In this document: positions 51,901 to 60,898 of the stretch, piece after piece | How positions within the stretch are numbered: position 1 is the first letter of the stretch | Layout of the letters: every line of letters starts with the position of its first letter | Source: Planctomycetota bacterium | Lineage (GTDB): Bacteria; Planctomycetota; SZUA-567; H5-PLA8 | Assembly (NCBI GenBank): GCA_023150555.1 | Contig: JAKLKQ010000011.1 | Span: 1-64,000, forward strand | Direction: 5' to 3' | Length of the DNA: 64,000 nt | Translations under genes and position numbers: made by a program | The notes under the pieces: generated by a model | What the model was told of the DNA's origin: nothing | Database searches by the model: none | What the model saw: only the letters and a program-made list of their open reading frames with translations

Positions 51901-54561
51901 GGCGGCGCGAACACCAAGCACTACGACGCGCAGCCGTCGAACTTCTACGCCTTCGCTTCGAACACCGACTTCGACGGCGGCCTGGCCGCGCTGACCGGCC
52001 ACCGCCACATCGACCCGAAGCAGGGCCGGCGCAACGTGATCTGGGGCAAGATGGACTTCCTCACGCCGGAGCCCGAGAAATACTACGACCTGGCGGGCAA
52101 CCTGGTGGGCTACGGCACCGGACGCCCCATGGACGACGTCTTCACCGACTGCCACCTCGACCGCGGCATGGTCAGCATGGACCACGGGCAGGATACCCTG
52201 CGCCAGACCTGGGAAGCCATGATGGCCCGGCCCGACGACTCGCGGAACTGGCACGATTGGTTCAACCAGCGCAAGCGCGCTATCCCCGCCGACACCACCG
52301 GCGTGAACAAGACCACCTTTAAGCCTGCCCCTCCCTACCGGCCGGCCGACAACACCGCCGGCGGCACGCTCAAGATCGGCACCAACACCTACAGCGAAGG
52401 CAAGTGGCACTCGGCTTACGCCGTGGCCTACCCGGATCCGGCCACCTTCGGCAACCCGCCGGCCATGGTGCGCGGCGAGACCAGCTACACGCGGCCCGAC
52501 GTCCTCCCGCACAGCATCCACGGTCTCCCGAATCCCGACTACCTGCAGAACTTTCCGGGCTATCCCATCAGCCAGCACTGGGCCGACCAATTCCGCTGCT
52601 ATTTCCCCGTCAGCTTGACGGCCACGCCCAGCGCCATGGATCCCAGCAAGAAGATGGTCGATTTCGTGGACCCGGACCCCGGTGTCGAACCTGTGGCCGC
52701 GCACACCGCCATCAACCCGGCCATCCCGGTGCCGAAGACGAGGCAGGGCCAGGCCAACACGCCGGTGGTGCCCGCGGTGAGCAAGGACGAGGCCTGGCGC
52801 ATCACGCGGTTGGGGCCGCGCTACCAGGAGGTCATCGCCAACGAGATCATGGACTACCAGCTCAACCCCTGGTGGCCGAATCCCTGCGTGCCCGTCAGCG
52901 AACTGTGCGTGCCCCTGGACAGGCAGGCCTACCCCAGCGAGCCCCGCGCGAAGGTGAAGGTCAGCGTCCAGACCGGCATGAACCGCTGGCGCAGCTACTT
53001 CGAACACATGGACATTGAACCCAACATCGGCTCGCGCGTGCCCAAGTTCTACGCCTACTTCAACCGCTTCTGGACGCGCACCAACCACAAGGCCGTGCGC
53101 AACTGGGGCGGCGATCCCAACGACATCACCCGTCCACTGGGCGAGCCCTACCGCGCGATCACCATCGTCGGCAACGTCGCCGCCGGCATCCCTGACGAAC
53201 TAATCAACGCCGACGAAGGCAAGGGCATGTTCCCCACCACATGGCAGTACTTCGGGGAGCCCACCCCGTCCGAGGAGACGTTCCACGACCGCATCAAGTA
53301 TTTCCCCTACAACGCCATGGAGGACCAGCTCGGCGACGACTGGCGCTACCTGGCTCAGTCCGTCGCCCTGATGACCGAGCCGGCCATGCAGCGGGCGCCC
53401 GGGCGCAACCATCCCTTCCGCAACTGGGCCGACTTCGTCGCCTTCCTGGGCCACCTGGTGTACCGCTCGCCGATGGACCCCAAGGCCACCACGCAGCTCG
53501 CCGGCGCCAACGCCCTGGCCCAGCGCGACCCGCTCTACGGCGTCGACGCCTGGAAGGTCTGCCACGGCGGTTTTGCCAACGTCGACCCGCGCAACAAGGA
53601 CCAGTTCTTCGACGGCTCCAGGATCCGCGACGGCGACGGCGGCGCCGTCTATGCCGACTGCCTGCGCGCCACCATCGTGTCGAAGGAAGGCTTCTGGCCC
53701 ATCGCCGCCAACTACGGGATGGCGCCCGATCCGCAGGCCGCCTCCGGCGCCGCCGCCTACTACCCGCTCAAGCCGGCCACCGGCGGCTGGACCGACGCCG
53801 AGTGGAAGCGCCGCTGGGACGAGATCCGCGGCCGCGACGAGGCCGGCCTGCGCGTCGAACAGCACTACATCAGCGAACGCGCCGCCAACGACGTGCTGGT
53901 AAGCCTCAGCAACGGCCGCATCGGGCCCATCGACTTCGACGGCGACGGCCACGTCACCATGACGCGCGGCAAGGGCAGCGTCATTCCGGGCGGCACGCCC
54001 ACCGTCGCCGGCGCCGAAGGCCCCAACGTCAAGCCCAGCGGCGACATCCCGCAGACCGCGCCATACGACCGCTGGGACCCCACGTATTACCGGCAGTGGC
54101 AGCTCCCGGCGGGGTACCCCTGGCACAAGGAAACGGGCGCCGATGCAACCTCCGTCGTGACGCACGAAGATCCCGAATCCGGCCCCAACGCCAACGCGAA
54201 GTTCTGGGGCCGCGTGGCGGGGGTCACCAGCATCGACCCCGTCAACCGGATGCTGGGCATCAAGCCCAAGGAGGACGCCGCCAACTGGGTCCCCGTTACT
54301 AAGGACCTGATCATCCGCAACTGCGTGACACTGCCGATCAAGTTCCACTCCAACACCTTCCGCGTCACGGTGGTGGTGGAAGTCACCGACGCCGAGCACA
54401 AGGAAGTCTTCGCGGTGCGGCGCTACCAGAAGGTCCTCTCGCGCGTGCCGGACACCGCCGTCGCCAACGTGCACGGGCCGTTCACCGGCGAGTTCATCGA
54501 ACATTCGTCCCGCGCGATGAACGGTGTCGACCCCGAGTTGAACTGGCTCGGCGTGAAGTAG
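48919..54561 (+). CDS. Giant GspK/PilX-like pseudopilin-type protein (1880 aa)
   Basis: The N-terminus is a type IV pilin-like signal: basic residues, then R-E-R-G with cleavage expected after G23, and a hydrophobic helix from F24 to about 44. Position +5 is Val, not Glu, as in GspK-type minor pseudopilins. The remaining 1830 residues are a Trp-, Tyr- and Pro-rich extracellular region of no recognised family, with a Ca-binding-like DFDGDGH near 1700. Typical GspK is about 330 residues, so this is over five times larger. The start at 48919 has no strong ribosome site and is uncertain. Confidence 0.7.
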   Translation: MKTERSSGRARIRAGGGTSRERGFILIVVVGMLAVLVVLGMSYAEQGRVELRGASNTRDLAALDGLSEVGFQFALVALHDDQNVKRAGFTPSHLGTLGGVGWTSRWGFNPDATLGGKMPAGADRAPSRADAYNFQDSWRLLLWNEETVEPVATWTGKAWAYAFKFRPGPNTDQQSMRSRETQRYPQPPSVLVDTVQLQPFARVRKFQVRVGSYSGNVQVGITPKDGGLNLNDVYDPATVNEKAGIYETLKSGDLEGTVGIGTSYDISTNATELAKVPYASPDRRTLDYILGKVPQMAQKNKESVNFGTGSEWNYRRSLAGSTAVDNGLLNWRHVFEPYGGGQDFKWAGSVTKLWINGYSSAGYQRSSTGYMTSMTTGAPTTIYNVAGGSEPNRYGLECTRHIMWTALKGWGFTCDGHYGYAGQGYLVAKNHYGNDENKDYIWFPSGSWTNDPRLPFTGLGWGQSGGDGNMYFHGADNQYQGMGFDRKNPHRAGMDATQTDIGYRGRYIYIGAGGYGHPKAHTFQLHYMNAVANGRFWTDLLAAWYFGGAPGYTNYLGATQSSGYNNWAHLGSSYDSIGMGTHWMPPTSHVWIPGFFNKGRLSTPTQFTTSWGGTIGGPATGRDEVSRGLTQWPGSMPPARMAATYLVPMARWPADFPGQSNAHFCFNNFRLTIRAHGLQENWGDPVNPGTVNGTPSSNRWYDAIDVNNTNLPVVYGMLTIEKIPSMLNRTAVAPHLHWKARMLDVECRLKTPVKPDGSEKGAAVAYDDVKNSWIPVQLGLRQTDTGKTFPGVDWDGDPDSANYNPWIPLRMKLQDPSKPWDPVNNVWEEPKLKTPGNDYDPITNPFYNSAAFLAELQGDPAKRNDYITYPWMPSLIKPVDLPGTGNIMVGLYNYGDATLLAQAAGTWGEYIRTTAGVENFPWMPIKDYGAVEWHRPYPTDGTTNYPSPGWDGYLYEPRWYTGRTVNPKYLEDKLSNSTLADISAYYGEPGALSGGGANTKHYDAQPSNFYAFASNTDFDGGLAALTGHRHIDPKQGRRNVIWGKMDFLTPEPEKYYDLAGNLVGYGTGRPMDDVFTDCHLDRGMVSMDHGQDTLRQTWEAMMARPDDSRNWHDWFNQRKRAIPADTTGVNKTTFKPAPPYRPADNTAGGTLKIGTNTYSEGKWHSAYAVAYPDPATFGNPPAMVRGETSYTRPDVLPHSIHGLPNPDYLQNFPGYPISQHWADQFRCYFPVSLTATPSAMDPSKKMVDFVDPDPGVEPVAAHTAINPAIPVPKTRQGQANTPVVPAVSKDEAWRITRLGPRYQEVIANEIMDYQLNPWWPNPCVPVSELCVPLDRQAYPSEPRAKVKVSVQTGMNRWRSYFEHMDIEPNIGSRVPKFYAYFNRFWTRTNHKAVRNWGGDPNDITRPLGEPYRAITIVGNVAAGIPDELINADEGKGMFPTTWQYFGEPTPSEETFHDRIKYFPYNAMEDQLGDDWRYLAQSVALMTEPAMQRAPGRNHPFRNWADFVAFLGHLVYRSPMDPKATTQLAGANALAQRDPLYGVDAWKVCHGGFANVDPRNKDQFFDGSRIRDGDGGAVYADCLRATIVSKEGFWPIAANYGMAPDPQAASGAAAYYPLKPATGGWTDAEWKRRWDEIRGRDEAGLRVEQHYISERAANDVLVSLSNGRIGPIDFDGDGHVTMTRGKGSVIPGGTPTVAGAEGPNVKPSGDIPQTAPYDRWDPTYYRQWQLPAGYPWHKETGADATSVVTHEDPESGPNANAKFWGRVAGVTSIDPVNRMLGIKPKEDAANWVPVTKDLIIRNCVTLPIKFHSNTFRVTVVVEVTDAEHKEVFAVRRYQKVLSRVPDTAVANVHGPFTGEFIEHSSRAMNGVDPELNWLGVK

Positions 54562-54886
54562 GAACGCCTGACTCGCCTGACTCGCCTGACGCGCTCCGCC
54601 GCGCCGCTGGGGGAAGTCCCCCGCGGAAGCGCGGCGGGGCCTGAAGTTCCCCCACCCACGCTCATTCAACCCCTTCCCAATATGTAAGTTACATTATCGC
54701 TTGCTGGACCCGCTCGCGCCGGCAACGGAAGCCTTGGAGGCAGGATGGGCCGAGGAACACCCGCGCGTGGCACCGGATTTTCAAATAAAAAAGCCGCGTA
54801 CGGATGCGCCCAGCAGCCTTTAAGTCCGTGGAATACCGGCGGAGCAGGCCGGTGCGGCTAACAATAGATCGCGAGGAGCATTCGCC
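54562..54886. other. Intergenic region with 9-bp repeats and a strong hairpin
   Basis: CGCCTGACT repeats at 54565, 54574 and, with one change, 54583. A compound hairpin follows at 54596-54637. No gene is supported; the rest up to the halogenase start is unremarkable. Confidence 0.5.
54596..54637 (+). terminator. Compound GC hairpin after the pseudopilin gene
   Basis: Nine-base arms 54596-54604 and 54629-54637 (CCGCCGCGC / GCGCGGCGG) enclose an inner stem 54609-54613 / 54618-54622. There is no T tract, so it may stabilise the mRNA 3' end rather than terminate on its own. Confidence 0.4.
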
Positions 54887-56326
54887 ATGATCCAGCAAGC
54901 CGGAACAGGGGCCGAACGGGAACGCGTCGTCGTCATCGGCGGCGGGCCGGGCGGCGCGACCGCCGCGGCCTTTCTGGCCATGAAGGGCCTCGCGCCGCTG
55001 CTCTTGGAACGCGAACGCTTCCCGCGCTTCCACATCGGCGAATCCCTGCTGCCGGCCTCGCAGGCCGTCTGGGAGCGCCTCGGCATCGCCGAGCCGCTGC
55101 AGCACAGCGGCTACACCTTCAAGTTCGGCGGACGCTTCGCCGTGGGCCGCTCGCGGAAGGACGACGAGGCGCTCTCCGCGACCGGCACCTTCTCCAACAT
55201 CCCCCCCGGCTACGCGACGCCGCGCCCCTTCGCGTACCAGGTCGAACGCGCGGTCTTCGACAAGCAGCTGCTCGAACACGCCACGGCCTGCGGCGCGCGG
55301 GTGCGCGAGGCCTCGGTGCGCCGCGTGCTCTTTGAAGGCGAACGCGCGGTGGGCGTCGAGGTCCTGGATGCCGACGGCGTGACGCGCACGATCCGCTGCG
55401 AGCTGGTGATCGATGCCAGCGGGCGCTACGCGGTTACGGCGCGCCAGCGCGGCCTGCTGGAACTCGACCCGGTGGTCCAGACGTCCGCCTGCTTCGCGCA
55501 CTACCACGGCGTCAGCCGGGACGACGGCGCGCTGCAGGGATACTTCAACGGGTACTACGTCGAACACGGCTGGGTCTGGTTCATCCCGCTGGCGGGGGAC
55601 GTGATGAGCGTCGGGCTGGTGCAGAACAAGCCGGCGTGCGACCGCTGGTCCAACGACGCCCGCGTCGAGCTGGAGCGCGTGCTCGGGCGCCACGCCTACA
55701 TGCGCAAGCGTTTTGCGAAGGCCCGCAGCTCCAGCAAGGCCCGCATGTTCCGGGACCTGGCGTACCGGAGCCGGTCGTTCGCCGGACCGGGCTGGCTCGC
55801 CGTCGGCGACGCGGCCTTCTTCATCGACCCGCTGTACAGCTCGGGCGTGCACACCGCGCTGCTGATGGGCGAGGCCGCCGCCGAAGCCGCCGCCGCGTCG
55901 CTAGAACACGGCGGATGCGCCAAGCCGCTGCACGCGTACGAGCGCCGCTTCGAGAAATACTACCGCTTCACGCGGGGCTATATCTGCAGCGTGTACAAGA
56001 TCCTGCGCACACACAGCGCCGCGACGGCCTACACCTGGGTGCCGGGCGTCCTCTTCAACAACCTCGATCACCCGCTGATCCGGCCGGTGACGCGCTTCCT
56101 GAACGGCTACTTCGAGGAACACCACGGCTTCGCGTTGATGGCCCGCGCTTCGATGGAAGCGGCCGCCTTCGCCGCCGGCACACTCGCGCGCTGGACCGGC
56201 TGGGGCAGTTGGGAACGCTTCGAAGCCGAAGGCGGCGAGGATTCGGAACCGCTGCTGCTGGACGCACCGGCACGCGAACTGCCCGCCCCGCGCCGCGCCA
56301 GCGCGCGAATGCCCGTGGCGCGGTAG
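54887..56326 (+). CDS. FAD-dependent halogenase/monooxygenase-family protein
   Basis: A 479-residue flavoprotein with the dinucleotide motif VVVIGGGPGGATAA (near 14-28), PRFHIGESLLP near 46-56, the halogenase fingerprint WxWxIP in HGWVWFIPL (near 225-235) and the second FAD motif GWLAVGDAAFFIDPL near 303. These fit flavin-dependent halogenases acting on phenols or pyrroles, and the related non-halogenating oxidases. No carrier protein or flavin reductase gene is adjacent, so the substrate is unknown. It runs convergent with the second Kelch gene (stop codons 7 bases apart). Confidence 0.75.
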   Translation: MIQQAGTGAERERVVVIGGGPGGATAAAFLAMKGLAPLLLERERFPRFHIGESLLPASQAVWERLGIAEPLQHSGYTFKFGGRFAVGRSRKDDEALSATGTFSNIPPGYATPRPFAYQVERAVFDKQLLEHATACGARVREASVRRVLFEGERAVGVEVLDADGVTRTIRCELVIDASGRYAVTARQRGLLELDPVVQTSACFAHYHGVSRDDGALQGYFNGYYVEHGWVWFIPLAGDVMSVGLVQNKPACDRWSNDARVELERVLGRHAYMRKRFAKARSSSKARMFRDLAYRSRSFAGPGWLAVGDAAFFIDPLYSSGVHTALLMGEAAAEAAAASLEHGGCAKPLHAYERRFEKYYRFTRGYICSVYKILRTHSAATAYTWVPGVLFNNLDHPLIRPVTRFLNGYFEEHHGFALMARASMEAAAFAAGTLARWTGWGSWERFEAEGGEDSEPLLLDAPARELPAPRRASARMPVAR

Positions 56327-56333
56327 CGAGCGC

Positions 56334-58985
56334 CTATTCCCCGACCGGCTCCAGTTTGGCGCTCGCCGGGTCGAACTTCATCACCCAGACGCGCCTGTCG
56401 CTGGAGTTGTTGATCAGCATCAGGTCCAGCACGGGGTCGTAGCACATGGCGTCGTGCCAGCTGAAGGTCGGACCCTTCGGCTCGAACGGCTTGTCGCCGA
56501 TGACGAAGGACAGATCGGCCCAGTAATACTTGTTCTCCTCGGGCTTCCACGCCGCCTGCCCCATGCGCCCGTCCGGGCGCTTGAACAGCTGCATCATCAG
56601 GATCAGGTCGCCCTTGGGCAGGTAGACTTCCTCGCCGCCCAGGCACCATTTCCCGATCGCCGTCGGTTTGGCGGGCTTGGCGTCGGTCACCTGGCCCGAG
56701 GTCATGTCGTAGCGCAGGATCGTCTTGTCGTTGCTGATCCAGAGACAGTCGCGCTTGCTGTCGTAGCAGACCCCCGCCCCGTCGCACCACGTGCCGGGGT
56801 TCTTCTCGCCGGTCCACGGCAGCGCCTTCCACGCGCCGTCCGCGGCGTCGTAGCGGAAAAGGCCCTGGTCGCTGAAGATCACGGCGCCTTTCGGCGTGAG
56901 CTCCATGTGGCTGTGCATCGGGCCTTTGTGCTTTGCGCCGCCGTGGCTCTCCGGGCGCCACTCGCGCACCAGCGGGTCGTAGCCGCGGTCGAAGTAGAAC
57001 ATCTGCTTCGCGGTCGCGTCGTAGCAATACGCGCGGTACGCGTGGATCGGCACGTGCACCCTGTCGCGAAAGCTCAGCGGCGTCGGCTGCGAAGCGTAGA
57101 CGTTCTCGATCGGATCGTCGGGATGGTAGCCGATGGTCCAGAAGCCGCCGCGTACTCCGAAGTGCGCGACGTCGTCCTCGTGGCTGGTCGCGTGACCGCC
57201 GCCCCAGAAGAGCCACTGGTGCCGGTCGGTGTCGTAGGCGCTGGTGCCCCAGCGATTGGTCGCACCCGGCGCGTACCGGGGAAATTCGTACGCGGTCCAG
57301 GTGTTCGGCTTCAGCCCGTCGAGGAAGGCCTTCGTCTTGGCGGCGGCATCCGCAGGCGCGATGCTTTCCCACGCCGCCGGATCGATGCGGTTCCAGTCGT
57401 AGCTGCCGCTGGACTTGGAATGTTCGGCGGTGCCGGCCTCGTCGGCCTTCGACGGATCGACCTTGCAGGCCCAGACGTTGTTGCCGTCCACGCAGACCAG
57501 CACATCGTCCTGGGTGACGTCGCCGACCTGTACGGTGCGCGCGTTCACGTTGGGGCAGTTGGGGCTCACGCTCCGGTTGTTTTCCTTCACCAGCGGCACG
57601 TGCTTCAGCAATTTCCACGCGTTGGCCGCCGTGTCGTAGGTCCAGATCTCCTGCGGCAGACTCCCGCGGCTGTAGCCGCCGGCGAGCACGATCGCCTTGG
57701 CCTTGGGCAGGTAGCGCAGGATATGCCCGGCCCGCGGCGCCGGCGCCCGCACGGGGAAACGCTGCTCCCATGTGCGCGTGGCCGGGTCGTAGATCCACGT
57801 ATCGTTCAGCGTGCGGTCCAGGCCGTCGCCGCCGAAGAGCACCACCTTCTTGTTGGCCTCGTCGTAGGCGATCTGCGAGCGCGCACGCCCAGGCGGTTCG
57901 GACGAGAGCGCATCGACGACCTGCTCGAAGACGGCGCGCGCCGCGCGCACTTCGCCGATCAATTCCGGCGTGATCGCGGCACTCAGCTTCGCCCCGGCGG
58001 CCTTGACTGCGTCGCCCGCCGCCGCCAGGCGCTGAACAGCCACGGCAGCGGCGGCGGCCTCGGCACCCTCGAGTTTCGCGGCTTTCACTTCCTCTGCGAA
58101 TTTCGCGACCGCTTCCACCAGCTTTGCGGCTTCGGCGGAAAGGTCCACCTTCGCCTCCACGTCCGACTCGGCGATGGCGTGGCGGCTGGCGCAGCGCCCA
58201 AGCAGCGTCTTGGCGTCCCAGCAGAGCGCCACGGCCTTGGCATGCAGCGCGTTGAATGCTTCGCTGCCAAACGCCAGCATGCGCCACTCGTTTTTCTCGA
58301 TCTCGTAGACCCACGTGGCGATGTCGGCGCTGCCGCCATCGCCGCCGGCATGGAAGAGCTCCTTGTTGACGGGGTCGTAGCACATCGAACCCCACAGACG
58401 GCAGGTCTCGCGGGGCTTGGCCTTCAGGTCCGTCCACTCGCGCGCGGCAATGTCGTATCGCAGCGTGTTCTGCTTCCAGTAATAGGCGTAGACGTACCCG
58501 GCTTCACCGCCGGGCGCGTAGCAGTATTCGCCGTAGGCCTTGCCGTCGTGCCATTGGCCTCCGGCGCCCAGGCGCAGGCGCTCGCCGTCCTTGTAAAAAA
58601 TCTGCCCGCCGCTGTGGCCGTGCTTGGCGCGTTCATTGGCGTAGGCGTCGTCGAGCGGTCCGGACTCGGGACGGCCCTGGGCCAGGTCCTTGGGGTAGGC
58701 GTTAAACCACTTCGCCTGCGCCAGGTCGAACTCCTCGGTGTCGTAATGCCGAGGCTTCACGCCGCCGGTGTGCTGCATTCCGGAGGCCGCGACAAAGCGT
58801 TTGATGCCCGGCGCGTAGACGAAGATGGGCTGGTCGCGCGCGCCGGACTTCGCCGCCAAGACCCGCACCCAGGTGTTGGGTTCGGCGTCCTCCGGCGGCG
58901 CCGGAACGGCTTCCTCCTTTTCGCCGGCGGCCAGGGAAGAGGCAAGGAGCGCCGCAAACAACATCATGGAACATTTCGCGAGCAT
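56334..58985 (-). CDS. Large secreted Kelch-type protein, second paralogue
   Basis: An 883-residue exported protein (signal about 1-20 from the ATG at 58985, GGGAG 5 bases upstream; an ATG 12 bases earlier is possible). Kelch-type strands recur (KKVVLFGGDGLDRTLNDTWIYDPATRTWEQ, KAIVLAGGYSRGSLPQEIWTYD, GVCYDSKRDCLWISND). An Ala/Glu-rich helical insert at about 265-360 precedes the DTWIYD blade, exactly as in the 45653-48328 protein. It ends VWVMKFDPASAKLE, like its paralogue. Function is unknown. Confidence 0.75.
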   Translation of the reverse strand: MLAKCSMMLFAALLASSLAAGEKEEAVPAPPEDAEPNTWVRVLAAKSGARDQPIFVYAPGIKRFVAASGMQHTGGVKPRHYDTEEFDLAQAKWFNAYPKDLAQGRPESGPLDDAYANERAKHGHSGGQIFYKDGERLRLGAGGQWHDGKAYGEYCYAPGGEAGYVYAYYWKQNTLRYDIAAREWTDLKAKPRETCRLWGSMCYDPVNKELFHAGGDGGSADIATWVYEIEKNEWRMLAFGSEAFNALHAKAVALCWDAKTLLGRCASRHAIAESDVEAKVDLSAEAAKLVEAVAKFAEEVKAAKLEGAEAAAAAVAVQRLAAAGDAVKAAGAKLSAAITPELIGEVRAARAVFEQVVDALSSEPPGRARSQIAYDEANKKVVLFGGDGLDRTLNDTWIYDPATRTWEQRFPVRAPAPRAGHILRYLPKAKAIVLAGGYSRGSLPQEIWTYDTAANAWKLLKHVPLVKENNRSVSPNCPNVNARTVQVGDVTQDDVLVCVDGNNVWACKVDPSKADEAGTAEHSKSSGSYDWNRIDPAAWESIAPADAAAKTKAFLDGLKPNTWTAYEFPRYAPGATNRWGTSAYDTDRHQWLFWGGGHATSHEDDVAHFGVRGGFWTIGYHPDDPIENVYASQPTPLSFRDRVHVPIHAYRAYCYDATAKQMFYFDRGYDPLVREWRPESHGGAKHKGPMHSHMELTPKGAVIFSDQGLFRYDAADGAWKALPWTGEKNPGTWCDGAGVCYDSKRDCLWISNDKTILRYDMTSGQVTDAKPAKPTAIGKWCLGGEEVYLPKGDLILMMQLFKRPDGRMGQAAWKPEENKYYWADLSFVIGDKPFEPKGPTFSWHDAMCYDPVLDLMLINNSSDRRVWVMKFDPASAKLEPVGE

Positions 58986-59067
58986 GGTTTCTCCCATTCC
59001 GGCCTTGGCAAGCCAGATTCACTTGTTCCTGAAAAAGTCAGCGCGTCAACGAAAGAGTCTGCGCGGA

Positions 59068-60855
59068 CTATTGCTCCGCAGCGCCGAGTTTGGGCGCGTC
59101 CTTGCTGCGGTCACCGAACTGCGGCACCGGGCGGCCGGTGATGATTGCGCCCATGTCGGGCGCTTCGCCGGTGAAGCCGTCGGTGACGCCGGGGATCGCC
59201 ACGCCCTTGCCGCGCAGAGTGGAATCCGCCTTGAGCTTGGGCGTGTAGAGCTTGGTGATCTGCTTGAGGTGGTCCTCGCCGAGAACAACGTCTTCCTCGA
59301 ACGGATTGGCCTCGCAGATAAGGTCGGCGGTGTGGCGCTTGGTGATGCCACTGAAGAGCGCCTTGGTCTCCGGGAGCTTGGCGCGCACGGCGTCCAGGCT
59401 GCCCGCGCTGCCGCCGGAGCTGGACCACCAGAACGCGCCGTCGGGGTACCAGGCGTTGTGGTCGAAGTCGACGGGGTTCATGCCGCCGGACTCGACGGCC
59501 ATCATTTTTCCGGGTTTGCCCTTGAAGACCAGAATGTTGTTCCGGTAGGCCCAGGCCACCAGGGGACCGTTGTTGAACTGGACCCAGGGCCAGTCCTTGC
59601 CGCTGCCCCAGCCGTTGGTGCGCACCAGCGTGTTGTTGTAGATGTAGAAGCCGGTGTTCTTGTTGTTGAGCTTGTACGGCCCGCGCCCCGCGTTGATGGA
59701 GATGTTTCGGAAGACGTACAGCGGACCGCCGTAGATGGGGTCGCAAGAGAGGAAGGTCGCCGAGTTTTGGATCCGGTTGTCGTAGAAGGTCATGTTGCGG
59801 GTGCCGTAGTCGGATTCGAACGAGTCGTCGCCCGTCATAAGGATCTCGTTGCGGTAGAAGTGCACGCCGGCGTTCACGTTGCCGCTGTTCACCGCCATGG
59901 TGTCGCCGAATCCGATCATCGTGTTGTTGAACACGGCGTTGCCCTGACCGGGCACGCGGATGCCGTCGTCGTTCCAGGTCGAGTTCGTCTGAATCAACTC
60001 GGCCGTCCAGGTGTTGTTGCCCTGCATCGAGTTGTCGTACACCAGCGCTCCGCGAATGCCCTTGGTGGCCACGATGCCCTGGTCCACACCCTTCACCGTC
60101 ACGTTGCGGAAGGTGAAGTTCTCCTGCGACTTCTTGGCGCCGCTCCAGAAACTGACGAACTGGCTGCTCGACTTCGTGCCCGAGTCCGTACCCGAACCCT
60201 CCATCGTCAGGTTCTCGACGACGACATTGTCGCACTCCAACACCTGGAATAGCGACCCCGAAGGATTCTTCAGCACCACGCCGCCGCGGCTTTCGCCGCG
60301 GATGTAGACGGGCTTCTCCACGCTGCCGCCCTTCTTGATCTGCAAGCGGCCGGCCTCGTAGGTTCCGTTGGCGAACTGGATCACGTCGCCGGGCTGCGCG
60401 GCATCCAGCGCCGCCTGGATCTCGGCTGTCGCGGTGCCGGCCGCGATGGTTTTCGTCGCGGCGCCGGCGGCCGGCGGCAGGGCGCGGGTGGTGGCCTTGA
60501 GCGTCTTGACGGCGCTGTCTGCGCCGTTGGTGACGGTCACTTCCACCTCGTACGCCTTGCCGGGCTCCAACCCGGTGATCACGCCCGCGTAGGCATCCTC
60601 GACCTTCTGCGCTGTATCGGCCGGGCGGATGCGGTGCAGCGGATGCGCGGTGGTCCAGTCCTTGGCGTCGGCGAGCTTGAAGCGCACCGAGCCCACCGCC
60701 TCCTGCGGCAATTCGCCGGTGACCTTCATGTACATGCTGATCTGCTCGGGCGTGGGCGGTCCGTCGTGTTCGAGTTCGCCCAGCGGAAGATCGGCAGCCG
60801 AAGCCTGGAACGCGAAAACGACCGCCAGCAACGTGCCCATCGAAAGCCTGCGCAT
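59068..60855 (-). CDS. Secreted right-handed beta-helix protein, polysaccharide-lyase-like
   Basis: A 595-residue exported protein (signal about 1-20). A fibronectin-III-like domain (about 30-125) is followed by a right-handed parallel beta-helix: the capping strand IQAALDAAQPGDVIQFANGTY near 148 and many N-, D- and G-rich rungs (VVVENLTMEGSG, YDNSMQGNN, FYDNRIQNSATF). The cap resembles chondroitinase B/alginate-lyase-type helices, but I cannot identify catalytic residues. It lies downstream of the aldehyde dehydrogenase gene and upstream of the second Kelch gene on the same strand. Confidence 0.78.
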   Translation of the reverse strand: MRRLSMGTLLAVVFAFQASAADLPLGELEHDGPPTPEQISMYMKVTGELPQEAVGSVRFKLADAKDWTTAHPLHRIRPADTAQKVEDAYAGVITGLEPGKAYEVEVTVTNGADSAVKTLKATTRALPPAAGAATKTIAAGTATAEIQAALDAAQPGDVIQFANGTYEAGRLQIKKGGSVEKPVYIRGESRGGVVLKNPSGSLFQVLECDNVVVENLTMEGSGTDSGTKSSSQFVSFWSGAKKSQENFTFRNVTVKGVDQGIVATKGIRGALVYDNSMQGNNTWTAELIQTNSTWNDDGIRVPGQGNAVFNNTMIGFGDTMAVNSGNVNAGVHFYRNEILMTGDDSFESDYGTRNMTFYDNRIQNSATFLSCDPIYGGPLYVFRNISINAGRGPYKLNNKNTGFYIYNNTLVRTNGWGSGKDWPWVQFNNGPLVAWAYRNNILVFKGKPGKMMAVESGGMNPVDFDHNAWYPDGAFWWSSSGGSAGSLDAVRAKLPETKALFSGITKRHTADLICEANPFEEDVVLGEDHLKQITKLYTPKLKADSTLRGKGVAIPGVTDGFTGEAPDMGAIITGRPVPQFGDRSKDAPKLGAAEQ

Positions 60856-60898
60856 GTTAGCATCTCCTTTTCCAGCGGATTCGAATGGCCGCGCCGTC

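Noticed and set aside
50014..53088. A 1024-codon leftward frame inside the pseudopilin gene
   Set aside because: It has Val/Gly/Arg-rich composition with no domain and is antisense to the better supported 1880-codon gene.
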